Below, in pieces: positions 15,671-23,277 of a DNA stretch of 64,000 bases (the stretch's first letter is position 1; each line of letters starts with the position of its first letter). The notes beneath the pieces are model-generated. The model did not search any database and was not told where the DNA came from. It saw only the letters and a list, made by a program, of their open reading frames with translations. The position numbers and the translations under genes are program-made. Source of the stretch: Corynebacterium yudongzhengii (GTDB lineage: Bacteria > Actinomycetota > Actinomycetes > Mycobacteriales > Mycobacteriaceae); contig NZ_CP026947.1 of NCBI RefSeq assembly GCF_003065405.1, positions 2,356,001 to 2,420,000 of the forward strand, given 5' to 3'.

Positions 15671-17655
15671 CAGTTGGCCTCCCTCACTAGGCCGTTAATC
15701 TGCTCCAAGGTGCCGTTCTGGAACTCCTGACGCAGCCCGCCGGCCGGGATGGTCTCGGTGTCGGCCGTCGGGAAGCCGTAGCGTCCCTGCTCCCAGCCTT
15801 CCTGGCCCCAGGCGTCGAAGATGTCGCCGTAGAGGATGGCGTGCGCGCCGGTGGCCGGCGACCAGTAGATGTTGCCGTTTTCGAACTCCTGGAAGGCACC
15901 ACCCCGGATAGAGCGCTCGTTGGAGGTCGGGAAGCCGAGCTCCGAGTTAGCGGTGTCGATCTCGCCGTACTTATCCGCGATCGCGCCGTGGACGATGAAG
16001 CGCTGGGTGCCGTCCGGCGACTCGGTGAGCCAGCCGTTTTCGAACTCCTGGACCCAACCACCATTGATGGCCTTCGCCTCCGCGACGGGGTACTTGATGT
16101 GCGAGTTCTCCCAGCCCTGAGAGCCCCAGTAGTCGAACATGTCCTTCTGGATGGCGTACGCGCCGGTCTGCGGGGTCCAGTAGATGGAACCGTTCTCGAA
16201 GTGCACGTAGCGGCCGCGGCCGTCCGGGGTCGAGCGCTCGCCGGTCTTCGGGAAGCCGAGCCAGCCGTTCGGGCCGCCGAACTCCGCGTAGCGCGCGTTG
16301 ATGGCGCCGAACAGGGCGTGGACGTCGGTCTGCGGGGACCAGTAGGCGGTGCCGGAGCGGAAGTCCTGGGCACGGCCCTCGCCGTTTTCGCCGACGGGGT
16401 ATTCGTTGTTGACGCAGGAGCCGATCTGGCCGTCCGCGGTCACGCTCGCGATGGCCCCGACCGGCTGGCAGTCGGCGCCGCGGTCTTCTTCCGGAATGTC
16501 CAGGGCCTCGGCGATGATCGGCCAGGCCTCCTGCATCTCGAACTGCCAGTACTCCCACGAGTGCACGCCCGAGGGACGGAAACGCGTGATGACGTCCGTG
16601 TTCGTGTTCGCCGCCCGATCCACGAAGGTCTGGGTGGTCAGGCGCGACAGGATCTCCAGGCCGACGCCGGCCGGGTTCGCCGGGCCGTTGGCCACGGAGT
16701 TCTCCTGGCCGTAGTCATCGGCGCCGCTGCCGGAGGAGACGTAGACGGTCATGTCCTCCAAAGCCTCGATGCCGAGCTTCGGGTCGTGATCAATCCAGCC
16801 CTGAGAGTACAGCGGGCCCCACATCGCAGTCGAGCTGTAGCCGCCGGCATCCAGCATGGCGGCGGTAATGGCCTCAGGCATGCCCGAGCTGGTGGTGTCC
16901 AGGTAGCCGGAGAAAGAACCGACGAAGTCGAACAGGTGCGGGTTGCGCTCAGCCAGGTTGACCGCGGCGGTGCCGCCCATCGACAGGCCGACGATCGCGC
17001 GCTTCTGGTTCGAACGGAACGCGTTATCCAGCACCGGGATCAGCTCCTGGGTGAGGAACGTCTCCCACATGTAGTGGACACCGTTATTCGGGTCCGGCTC
17101 CAGCCAGTCCGCGTAGAAGGAGGACTCGCCGCCCACCGGCAGGACGACGTTGACGTTGCGGTCGGCGTACTGCTCGATGATGTTGGTCTCGAGGGTCCAG
17201 CCGTTTTCGTCGTCACGCGCGCGCAGGCCGTCGAGCGCCCAGACCTCCGGGAAGGTCTTCTCCGGGTTCGCGTGCCAGTCGCGAGCCAGCAGCATCTGGA
17301 CCTGGATCTCCTCGTCCGGCATGGCGGCGGAGCTCATGAAGATCGCGATGTGGCGGTTGCTCAGCCACTCGACGCGGTTGACCTCGACACCTGCCGGCAG
17401 ATTCTCGACGACCGGGTACGTCGTCTCGCGCGGGGTGCGAGCGGGGTTGCCCTCTGGGCGGGCGGTGTCGCTGAAGCCGGAACCGGGGCCACCACCGAAC
17501 TGGGAGCTCAAGCTCGACGACAGATCAGAGGAGTTCTGTGCGTTGACGGCCGGGATGACAGCGAGTCCGACCGCGGCCGCAGTCGGGATAGCGAGGAGGG
17601 CGGGGTGACGCAGGCGGCGGTTGCGCCGCGGGGAACGGTTAGCGGTGTCGCGCAT
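15670..17655 (-). CDS. cop1: PS1-type corynomycoloyltransferase with C-terminal LGFP repeats
   Basis: Encodes 661 residues from the ATG at 17655, which gives a signal peptide (RRNRRLRHPALLAIPTAAAV..VNAQ); a longer frame to 17910 has no signal. Residues about 75-370 are the alpha/beta-hydrolase esterase of the antigen 85 type with GLSMGG (Ser near 224). The C-terminal 270 residues hold LGFP repeats (LGFPKTGE, KYPVAEA, LGFPTSNE, YGFPTADT), which bind the wall. C. glutamicum PS1 (Cop1/MytA) has the same size and architecture. It transfers mycolates from trehalose monomycolate to arabinogalactan or to a second trehalose monomycolate. The long leader upstream can form strong hairpins. Confidence 0.95.
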   Translation of the reverse strand: MRDTANRSPRRNRRLRHPALLAIPTAAAVGLAVIPAVNAQNSSDLSSSLSSQFGGGPGSGFSDTARPEGNPARTPRETTYPVVENLPAGVEVNRVEWLSNRHIAIFMSSAAMPDEEIQVQMLLARDWHANPEKTFPEVWALDGLRARDDENGWTLETNIIEQYADRNVNVVLPVGGESSFYADWLEPDPNNGVHYMWETFLTQELIPVLDNAFRSNQKRAIVGLSMGGTAAVNLAERNPHLFDFVGSFSGYLDTTSSGMPEAITAAMLDAGGYSSTAMWGPLYSQGWIDHDPKLGIEALEDMTVYVSSGSGADDYGQENSVANGPANPAGVGLEILSRLTTQTFVDRAANTNTDVITRFRPSGVHSWEYWQFEMQEAWPIIAEALDIPEEDRGADCQPVGAIASVTADGQIGSCVNNEYPVGENGEGRAQDFRSGTAYWSPQTDVHALFGAINARYAEFGGPNGWLGFPKTGERSTPDGRGRYVHFENGSIYWTPQTGAYAIQKDMFDYWGSQGWENSHIKYPVAEAKAINGGWVQEFENGWLTESPDGTQRFIVHGAIADKYGEIDTANSELGFPTSNERSIRGGAFQEFENGNIYWSPATGAHAILYGDIFDAWGQEGWEQGRYGFPTADTETIPAGGLRQEFQNGTLEQINGLVREAN

Positions 17656-17736
17656 GTATCTGGATTCCTTGACATTCTCTGGGGTGGGTAATGCCGGCGG
17701 ACGAGGGTCCGCCTGACACGCCGCATGACCCCTGCG

Positions 17737-17777
17737 GGGAAGGAGACCGGCAGTTCCCCTCTGCCGGTAGCCTTCCC
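17737..17777 (-). promoter_or_regulatory. Strong hairpin in the leader of the PS1-like gene
   Basis: On the minus strand GGGAAGG-CT-ACCGGCAG pairs with CTGCCGGT-CT-CCTTCCC around a 7-base loop, 15 pairs with one 2x2 internal loop. It ends 81 bases before the ATG and has no T-run, so it is not a plain terminator. It may stabilise the mRNA or act as part of a regulatory leader. Confidence 0.6.
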
Positions 17778-17831
17778 GGTGCCTGCCGGGGTGGCGACGT
17801 AGCCCGTGACGGTTGTCCGAGATGCTGCGTT

Positions 17832-17860
17832 CGGTGGAGCAGAAATTCTCAGCTCCACCG
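17832..17860 (-). promoter_or_regulatory. Perfect 9-bp inverted repeat in the upstream region of the PS1-like gene
   Basis: CGGTGGAGC and GCTCCACCG are separated by 11 bases. It lies 177 bp upstream of the ATG. If transcribed it would form a second leader hairpin; if not, it could be an operator. A TTGATG word a little further upstream could be a -35 element. Confidence 0.5.
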
Positions 17861-17981
17861 CAAGCACCATCAAGTTTAAGTTCACCTTGAGACTTTAGGC
17901 GATGCGACACACCAGCGCGACAGGGGGTGGGGGCGTTGGGGTTTGTTCAGGTTTGCTCAGGTAGGCGTTTTCGTTCGGCCT

Positions 17982-18091
17982 CGCACAAATGCTTGAAGGA
18001 AGAACCTTGAAGGACGCCAAATCAGGCCATTTTTGCGCGCAAATGCTTAAAGGGCGCGCCCCTCAAGCATCTCCCTTTAAGCGTTTACACG
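17982..18091 (+). repeat. Family B intergenic repeat, copy B1
   Basis: Two-part element. The left part is GCACAAATGCTTGAAGGAAG followed by AACCTTGAAGGACGCCAAATC. The right part is GCGCAAATGCTTAAAGGGCG followed by CGCCCCTCAAGCATC and CCTTTAAGCGTTTACACGC. Each part can fold back on itself through AAGCATC/GATGCTT-like arms. It is nearly the same as B4 (58091-58199). Confidence 0.78.
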
Positions 18092-18155
18092 CGCAACCCC
18101 GGGCGAGTGGCGGGAAGCGGGCCACCGAGAGCACGTACACCCCAAGACTTATGCA

Positions 18156-18253
18156 GCGCTAACGCTGGTCGAAAGGAGGCGCCCAGAAACGAGTCTCCCG
18201 AGGTCGAAAGGAACAGTCCTTTCTATACCCCTCCTTTCGACCAGCGGTAGCGC
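18156..18253 (-). repeat. Family A intergenic repeat, copy A3
   Basis: Starts GCGCTAACGCTGGTCGAAAG and ends CCTTTCGACCAGCGGTAGCGC. The core reads GAGTCTCCCGAGGTCGAAAG, the reverse complement of the A1 core, so this copy is inverted relative to A1. It lies downstream of the second mycoloyltransferase gene, 65 bp from B1. Confidence 0.82.
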
Positions 18254-18366
18254 AACATGCGCATTCAAACCCAAACACTCCGAAAAACGCCAAACGCCCC
18301 GCTCTCCCAGGCGTTTTCCCAGGAGGCGGGCCTGCAACCAGCGGAGCCGAAACCGGCACCAAGCCA

Positions 18367-19401
18367 CTAGTAAGCGTTCATGACGTCCAGGACGCGACCC
18401 TTAGTGATGTCGAGCTGGTAGCCGAACTGGTTCCAGTTGTGCAGGCCGGTCGGCGGGTAGTTCTCGGTGAGGTTGATGCCCTCGAAGCGAGCCTTGCCGG
18501 CGTAGAGGCGGGTGGAGAGGTTAGAGATCATCTCCAGCGCAGCGCCGGAGGCCACGTGCTGCGGCGCGATGTTCTGATCCGCCGGGGACGGGATGCCGGA
18601 GGCCGCGGAGACGTAGACATCCGTGCCGCGCAGGCCGCCCATGTTGAGGAACGGGTCGTTCTCGAAGCGGCGCGGGTTGAGCATCGAGCCGTACATGGCG
18701 TTGACGTTGAAGCCGCCGGCGTCGAGAAGTGCGACGCGCAGCAGGGTCTGCGCACCCGGCAGGGTCATGGTCAGGTAGCCGGAGAAGGACAGGGCCTGAC
18801 GGAACTGGTCCGGGTGGCGCGACGCCAGGTTGATCGCCGCGGTGCCGCCCATGGACAGGCCGGCGACGGAGTTGTTGTTCGGGGCGACGCCGAAGTAACG
18901 CTGCAGGTAGTCCGGCAGCTCACTGGTTAGGAAGGTCTCCCACTGGTACTTGACCGGGTTCTGCAGGTCATAGGTGGCCGGACCCGCCCAGTCCGCGTAG
19001 AAGGACGCGGTACCGCCGACCGGCATCACGAGGGTGATGTTGGTGTTCTCGTAGGTGCGCGCGGCGTTGGTGTCGTTCACCCACGCGTTGGTGCGCTCGG
19101 TGGCACGCAGGCCGTCGAGCAGGTACAGCGCGGCGTTACCGCCGCGGGCAGCCGGCACGATCTGGACCGGGATGCTGCGGCCCATGGACGCCGACCAGAC
19201 GTCACAACGCTGGACCCAGTATTGGACGTTCGGATCCCACTCGCAGGTGCCGGTGGCATCCGGGCGCAGCCAGCCACGGTTATCCTGTGCCTGCGCAGAG
19301 TTGTTGGGGACCAGCATCAGGGTCACAGCGAGGGTAACCGCAGTAACCAGCGCCAATGCCATGCGGGCGACGCGTTGCGCGCCAGCGGTGATGGTAGACA
19401 T
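18367..19401 (-). CDS. cmt2: Corynomycoloyltransferase, antigen 85 family, single domain
   Basis: Encodes 344 residues from the ATG at 19401, with AGGAGA four bases ahead; the longer frame to 19494 adds no plausible signal. Residues 1-36 form a signal peptide ending NNSAQAQ. The catalytic motif GLSMGGTAAINLASRHPDQ places the nucleophile Ser near 183, and the WETFLTSELPDYLQ and LDGLRATERTNAW stretches are typical of mycoloyltransferases. It lacks LGFP repeats. The pair of a long and a short mycoloyltransferase matches C. glutamicum cop1/cmt2 and mycobacterial fbpD/fbpA. Here the two are separated by about 710 bp containing repeats and the cop1 leader. Confidence 0.93.
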   Translation of the reverse strand: MSTITAGAQRVARMALALVTAVTLAVTLMLVPNNSAQAQDNRGWLRPDATGTCEWDPNVQYWVQRCDVWSASMGRSIPVQIVPAARGGNAALYLLDGLRATERTNAWVNDTNAARTYENTNITLVMPVGGTASFYADWAGPATYDLQNPVKYQWETFLTSELPDYLQRYFGVAPNNNSVAGLSMGGTAAINLASRHPDQFRQALSFSGYLTMTLPGAQTLLRVALLDAGGFNVNAMYGSMLNPRRFENDPFLNMGGLRGTDVYVSAASGIPSPADQNIAPQHVASGAALEMISNLSTRLYAGKARFEGINLTENYPPTGLHNWNQFGYQLDITKGRVLDVMNAY

Positions 19402-19536
19402 GCTTCTCCTAGCTTTGTGATCGATTCCGCACCGCCCGCTGGGCCTGCGGTGTCGACTTTCTTGCATCAACCTGTGTAATCGCGGCACCGCCACTGTGCG
19501 TTACGTGCCTGCGCGGTAATGCCTCAAAAGCATAAC

Positions 19537-19565
19537 GTACGGCTGAGGATTTTCCTAGCCCGTAC
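19537..19565 (-). terminator. Hairpin between aftB and the mycoloyltransferase gene
   Basis: GTACGG and CCGTAC enclose an inner AGGA/TCCT stem on the minus strand, followed by GTTATGCTTTTG, which has only a weak T-run. It lies 71 bp beyond the aftB stop. It may end the aftB transcript, or the region may be the start of the cmt2 leader. A second palindrome, GGGTTA-GCG-TAACCC, is at 19589-19603. Confidence 0.5.
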
Positions 19566-19636
19566 TAACACCCCCCGGGGCGCCGCCTGGGTTAGCGTAA
19601 CCCGCCCATCGACACCCGGCAGCTTGGTCCGAAAAA

Positions 19637-21634
19637 TTACCCTTGAGAAACTATCTCGGCGGCTTGGCGCTCGAGGCGGGCGATCGTGTGGTCGTCGAGA
19701 AGCTCGCAGCCATCCTCGGGAACCTCCAGGCTCCGGCCGCTACCGAACGCCCAAGCGATGTTGCTGAAGAAGCGCTGCGCGCTCATCGGCTCGCGGTAGC
19801 TCGCGAGCAATTCGGAGATCTCGGGGGTGCGCAGGGCGGCGCGGGCGGCAAGTGTGTCGTCGACATCGATCCAGCCCGGGATGTCGGTGACATCGGCGTC
19901 GGTGTCGGCGACCTGCCAGGCCCACGGCAGGGTCTTGTCGTGGCCGATCCGGCCGTCTTCGTCGCGGGGTTGGCGGGCGGCCAGCGGCGTCGCCAAGCCG
20001 ACCGTGTCCAGCACCCGGACGTTGAGCGGGGCGTTGGCGCTGGTCATGCCGAGGTTGAGGTGATAGGCGCTCGGCGGCAGGTGCTCGCTTTCCGTATCGC
20101 CGGCGGCGCGGTCGATGACGTACCAGCCGGTCTCCTTCTTCCCATCGATGGCGTAGGGCATCATGACCGCGGCGTTGTCGTCGAGCATCTCCTCGATGCC
20201 CTGCGGCCAGGTGCCGAACTCCGGCACGTCGGTGAAGTCGGCCGCCACCAGCGGCGGGTTCCCGCGCTCGCGGCCGGTGTGGTAGGTCCAGAACTCGCGC
20301 TCGTCGACGATCTCTTTTCCGCCGGCCTCGAAGTCCTGCCAGTCGACGTGGTCGGTGCCCCGGCTCATGACGATCCAGGCCCACACCACCACGACGGCCG
20401 CCGCGAGCAGAGCCAGCACGTCGGTGGTCCGGCCGCGGTAGTAGTCCACGACCGGGACCACCATCACCGGCATGAGGATGGCGAACAGCGGCAGCAGCCA
20501 CATGCGCGCGTGCATGAAGTCGCCGCCGACACGCAGCACATACGCGATATGCAACACCGCAACCGCCGGCACGAGCGCGGCGATCCCGGCACGGGTGCGC
20601 AGCACACCACGCCAGCCCGGCGCGGTGGCCGACTCAGCAACACCGTCAGCAACAACGTCGCGCTCCCCGCGCCCCCCCGCGGCGCGCAGAAGCAGCGCCG
20701 CCGCCGCGACGAGCGCGGCGACTATCGGAATCACCAGAAGATAAGGAGAGTTAAGATCGTGCAGGTACTCAAAACCAGCCTCCCACTGCGCATCCGAGGC
20801 GGACTTGGCCACCGCCGTGTGCGGGGTGAGCAGCCCGTAGTAGCCCATGCGGAAGATCTGGTATCCCAGCGGCACCGGCAGCGCGGCGGCGAGGATGCCG
20901 GCGATCTGGTGTGGGCGGCGCACCGCCACAAGCAGCACGATGCCCGTCACCCCGCCGTAGAGGGCCAGCTCGGGGCGGACCAGCCAGGACAGCCCACACC
21001 AGAAGGCGAGTATGTAGGTGGGCCAGTCTCGCGGCGGTCCGCTCGGCAGGCGGTGGCGTCCCGCCTCCGAGCGCGAAGCCTCGTGCGCGTAGGTCACCCA
21101 CCAGACCAGAAGCACCCACCATACGGCAAGCCAGAAGATCGATAAGCCCCACTCGAGTCCGGAGGTGGCGAAGTCGCGCGCCGGCGGCAGCGCGAAGTAG
21201 ATGAGACCGCCCAGCGGCAGGTAGACAAGCCCTGAGCGCAGGCCGTGGAACCAGGCAGCGCCCACCGCGGCAATCACCCCGGCCAGCACCGTGAGTATGA
21301 GCGCGAGCCACAGGGCGATCGTCTCTAGGCGGGCATCGCTGATAAGCGAGCCGAGCGTGATCAGGTATTGCCAGAGCGTGGAGGTGTTCGCCTCGACGCG
21401 CTCGCCGGCGTTGAACACCGGGCCGTTGCCGGCCAGGAGGTTGCGGACGGTGCGAAGGACGATAAGCCCGTCGTCGCTCATCCAGCGCCGCATCCAGCCG
21501 CCGATGGCGGCGATCAGCCCGATAGCCACTACCGAGGCGGCAACAGTGACCGGGGTGAGCAGCCTGGCGGCATCGCCTCGCAGGTGGTCGTGCTCCCCGG
21601 GGTCGTCCACCTCAGCGCGTAGTGCCGTGGTCAT
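19637..21634 (-). CDS. aftB: Arabinofuranosyltransferase AftB
   Basis: Encodes 665 residues. The first 450 hold about nine to ten transmembrane helices of a GT-C glycosyltransferase, with the acidic loop motif near residue 55 (MRRWMSDDGLIVLRTVRNLL then GERVEANTSTLWQYL). The C-terminal 200 residues are a soluble extracytoplasmic domain. AftB adds the terminal beta(1-2) arabinofuranose residues to arabinan, which are the attachment sites for mycolates, using decaprenyl-phosphoryl arabinose. Position between mycoloyltransferases and ubiA matches Rv3805c and the corynebacterial order. Confidence 0.93.
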   Translation of the reverse strand: MTTALRAEVDDPGEHDHLRGDAARLLTPVTVAASVVAIGLIAAIGGWMRRWMSDDGLIVLRTVRNLLAGNGPVFNAGERVEANTSTLWQYLITLGSLISDARLETIALWLALILTVLAGVIAAVGAAWFHGLRSGLVYLPLGGLIYFALPPARDFATSGLEWGLSIFWLAVWWVLLVWWVTYAHEASRSEAGRHRLPSGPPRDWPTYILAFWCGLSWLVRPELALYGGVTGIVLLVAVRRPHQIAGILAAALPVPLGYQIFRMGYYGLLTPHTAVAKSASDAQWEAGFEYLHDLNSPYLLVIPIVAALVAAAALLLRAAGGRGERDVVADGVAESATAPGWRGVLRTRAGIAALVPAVAVLHIAYVLRVGGDFMHARMWLLPLFAILMPVMVVPVVDYYRGRTTDVLALLAAAVVVVWAWIVMSRGTDHVDWQDFEAGGKEIVDEREFWTYHTGRERGNPPLVAADFTDVPEFGTWPQGIEEMLDDNAAVMMPYAIDGKKETGWYVIDRAAGDTESEHLPPSAYHLNLGMTSANAPLNVRVLDTVGLATPLAARQPRDEDGRIGHDKTLPWAWQVADTDADVTDIPGWIDVDDTLAARAALRTPEISELLASYREPMSAQRFFSNIAWAFGSGRSLEVPEDGCELLDDHTIARLERQAAEIVSQG

Positions 21635-21694
21635 GAGAAAGAAACTACCAGTCTTTACGCGACCCGAGAAAAGACAAGTTTCTAGTACAGCCGC

Positions 21695-22738
21695 CTAGGA
21701 CAGCGCCGGGACCACGTAGACGCCCATGACGATGCAGGCCAGCCACAGCAGCGCGAGCACGAGCAGGACGCGGTCCTGGAGGGCGAGTTCGTCGGGCGCA
21801 CCGCCGTCGCCGCGGTCGACCGCGGAGGCGAAGCGCAGGATGGCGATGATGAACGGGACCATCGAGACCTGGTACCAGATCGCGGCGGCGTCGGCGACGG
21901 AGTTGGACAGCTCGAAACCCCACAGGGCGTAGGACATGACGACGGCGGCAGCCGCGACCGTCCACACGAAGCGCAGGTAGGTCTGGGTGTAGCCGCGCAG
22001 GGACTTGCGGATCTTCGCGCCCGTGCGCTCGGAGAGCAGCAGCTCGGCGTAGCGCTTGCCGGCGGCCATGAACAGCGAGCCGAAGGCGGCAACCAGAAGG
22101 AACCACTGGCTCAAGACGATGCCGGCGGCGACACCGCCGGCCATGGCGCGCAGCATGAAACCCGAGGAGACCAGCGCGATGTCGATCACCGGGATATGCT
22201 TCCAGCCGAAGCAGTAGCCCAGCTGCAGGCCGATGTAGACGACCGCGACGATCGCCAGGCCCGTGCCCTCGGTGGCGAGCAGCGACAGGCCCACCGAGGC
22301 GACGATGAGGATGACCGCCATCGCATACGCCAGGTTGATCGGCAGCATGCCCGACGCGATCGGGCGGAAGCGCTTGGTGGGATGTTCGCGGTCGCTGTCG
22401 ACGTCCTTGGCGTCGTTGACCAAGTAGATGGAGCTCGCCGCGAGGCAGAAGACGACGAAGGCGAGGATGACGTCGATAAGCGTGCGCAGCGTGAACGCCT
22501 CGAAGCCGGCGGCGAGCGGCGCGGCGACGACGAGGACGTTTTTGACCCACTGCTTCGGCCGCAGCGACTTGAGCATCGCGTCGGGAAGGTTCTTCGGGGC
22601 CTGGCGCTTGCGCGTGTTGTCGATGGCCTCGGTGTGCGGCTCCGAGTGGAAGATTCCCGGGGTGCCCTCCGCCGGATAGGTGCGGGGGTGGCCGATTTCG
22701 GCGTGGTCGGCGTCCGAGGGGTGATGCGGCTGGTTCAC
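21695..22738 (-). CDS. ubiA: Decaprenyl-phosphate 5-phosphoribosyltransferase (UbiA family)
   Basis: Encodes 347 residues from the GTG at 22738. I chose this start because GGAAAGGAG stands 7 bases ahead of it and it overlaps the upstream stop as GTGA; a further in-frame start exists at 22765. The NDAKDVDSDREHPTKRFRPIASG motif is the prenyl-phosphate and Mg-binding Asp-rich loop. About nine transmembrane helices follow. The enzyme joins phosphoribosyl pyrophosphate to decaprenyl phosphate, the first step towards decaprenyl-phosphoryl arabinose, the donor used by AftB. It is the Rv3806c counterpart by position and motif. Confidence 0.94.
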   Translation of the reverse strand: MNQPHHPSDADHAEIGHPRTYPAEGTPGIFHSEPHTEAIDNTRKRQAPKNLPDAMLKSLRPKQWVKNVLVVAAPLAAGFEAFTLRTLIDVILAFVVFCLAASSIYLVNDAKDVDSDREHPTKRFRPIASGMLPINLAYAMAVILIVASVGLSLLATEGTGLAIVAVVYIGLQLGYCFGWKHIPVIDIALVSSGFMLRAMAGGVAAGIVLSQWFLLVAAFGSLFMAAGKRYAELLLSERTGAKIRKSLRGYTQTYLRFVWTVAAAAVVMSYALWGFELSNSVADAAAIWYQVSMVPFIIAILRFASAVDRGDGGAPDELALQDRVLLVLALLWLACIVMGVYVVPALS

Positions 22739-23277
22739 CGGGTGCTCCTTTCCGTCTCCATGCATGCCCGGGCGGTGGTCGCCCCGATCGCGGCACCGGC
22801 GAGAGTGTCCGTCGGGTAGTGCACGCCGAGAACCATACGCGAGATCATCATCACCGGGATACCGACAAGCGGCAGTTTATTGCCGGTCATGTCCGCCAGC
22901 GCCACCATCGTCGCCGTCGTCGACGTCGCGTGTGACGAAGGAAACGACAGCTTCGATGGCGTGCCCACGCCCACGGTGATGCGCTCGTCGTCCGGCCGGC
23001 GCCGGCGCACCACCCGCTTGATCACCACGGAAGCCGCGTGCGAGCAGAAGGCCGCGGTGCCCACGGCGAACCACTGCCTCCGGCGGCGCTTATCGACGAC
23101 AAACCCTCCCCCCGCTAGAAGCAACCAACCGAGGGCGTGCTCGCCGAGATGCGACAGGCCCCGGGCGCCGGCGTAGATCTGCGGGTTATCGCCGATGGCG
23201 CGCTGGAGGACGACGAGTACGTCGGCCTCCGCGGCCTCCAGGCGCGAGATCGACTCGCTTATGGCGTTACTGGGCAT
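22735..23277 (-). CDS. PAP2-family decaprenylphosphoryl-5-phosphoribose phosphatase candidate
   Basis: Encodes 180 residues. It has the three PAP2 phosphatase motifs: KRVVRRRRPDDER, FPSSHATSTT and RMVLGVHYPTDTLAG, with His in the second and third as acid and nucleophile. Three to five hydrophobic segments place it in the membrane. By position (Rv3807c) it should remove the 5-phosphate from decaprenyl-phosphoryl-5-phosphoribose made by UbiA. Its start overlaps the glfT2 stop by 11 bases and its stop overlaps the ubiA GTG, so the three genes are tightly coupled. Confidence 0.9.
   Translation of the reverse strand: MPSNAISESISRLEAAEADVLVVLQRAIGDNPQIYAGARGLSHLGEHALGWLLLAGGGFVVDKRRRRQWFAVGTAAFCSHAASVVIKRVVRRRRPDDERITVGVGTPSKLSFPSSHATSTTATMVALADMTGNKLPLVGIPVMMISRMVLGVHYPTDTLAGAAIGATTARACMETERSTR

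Noticed and set aside
17656-17910. The leader of the PS1-like gene as a ydaO/c-di-AMP riboswitch
   Set aside because: I could not find the conserved ydaO blocks. The hairpins are real, but the class is not supported. A covariance search would decide.
17656-17910. Extension of the PS1-like protein to 746 residues
   Set aside because: The extra 85 residues have no signal peptide and cover the leader hairpins. The ATG at 17655 gives a standard export signal and the family length.
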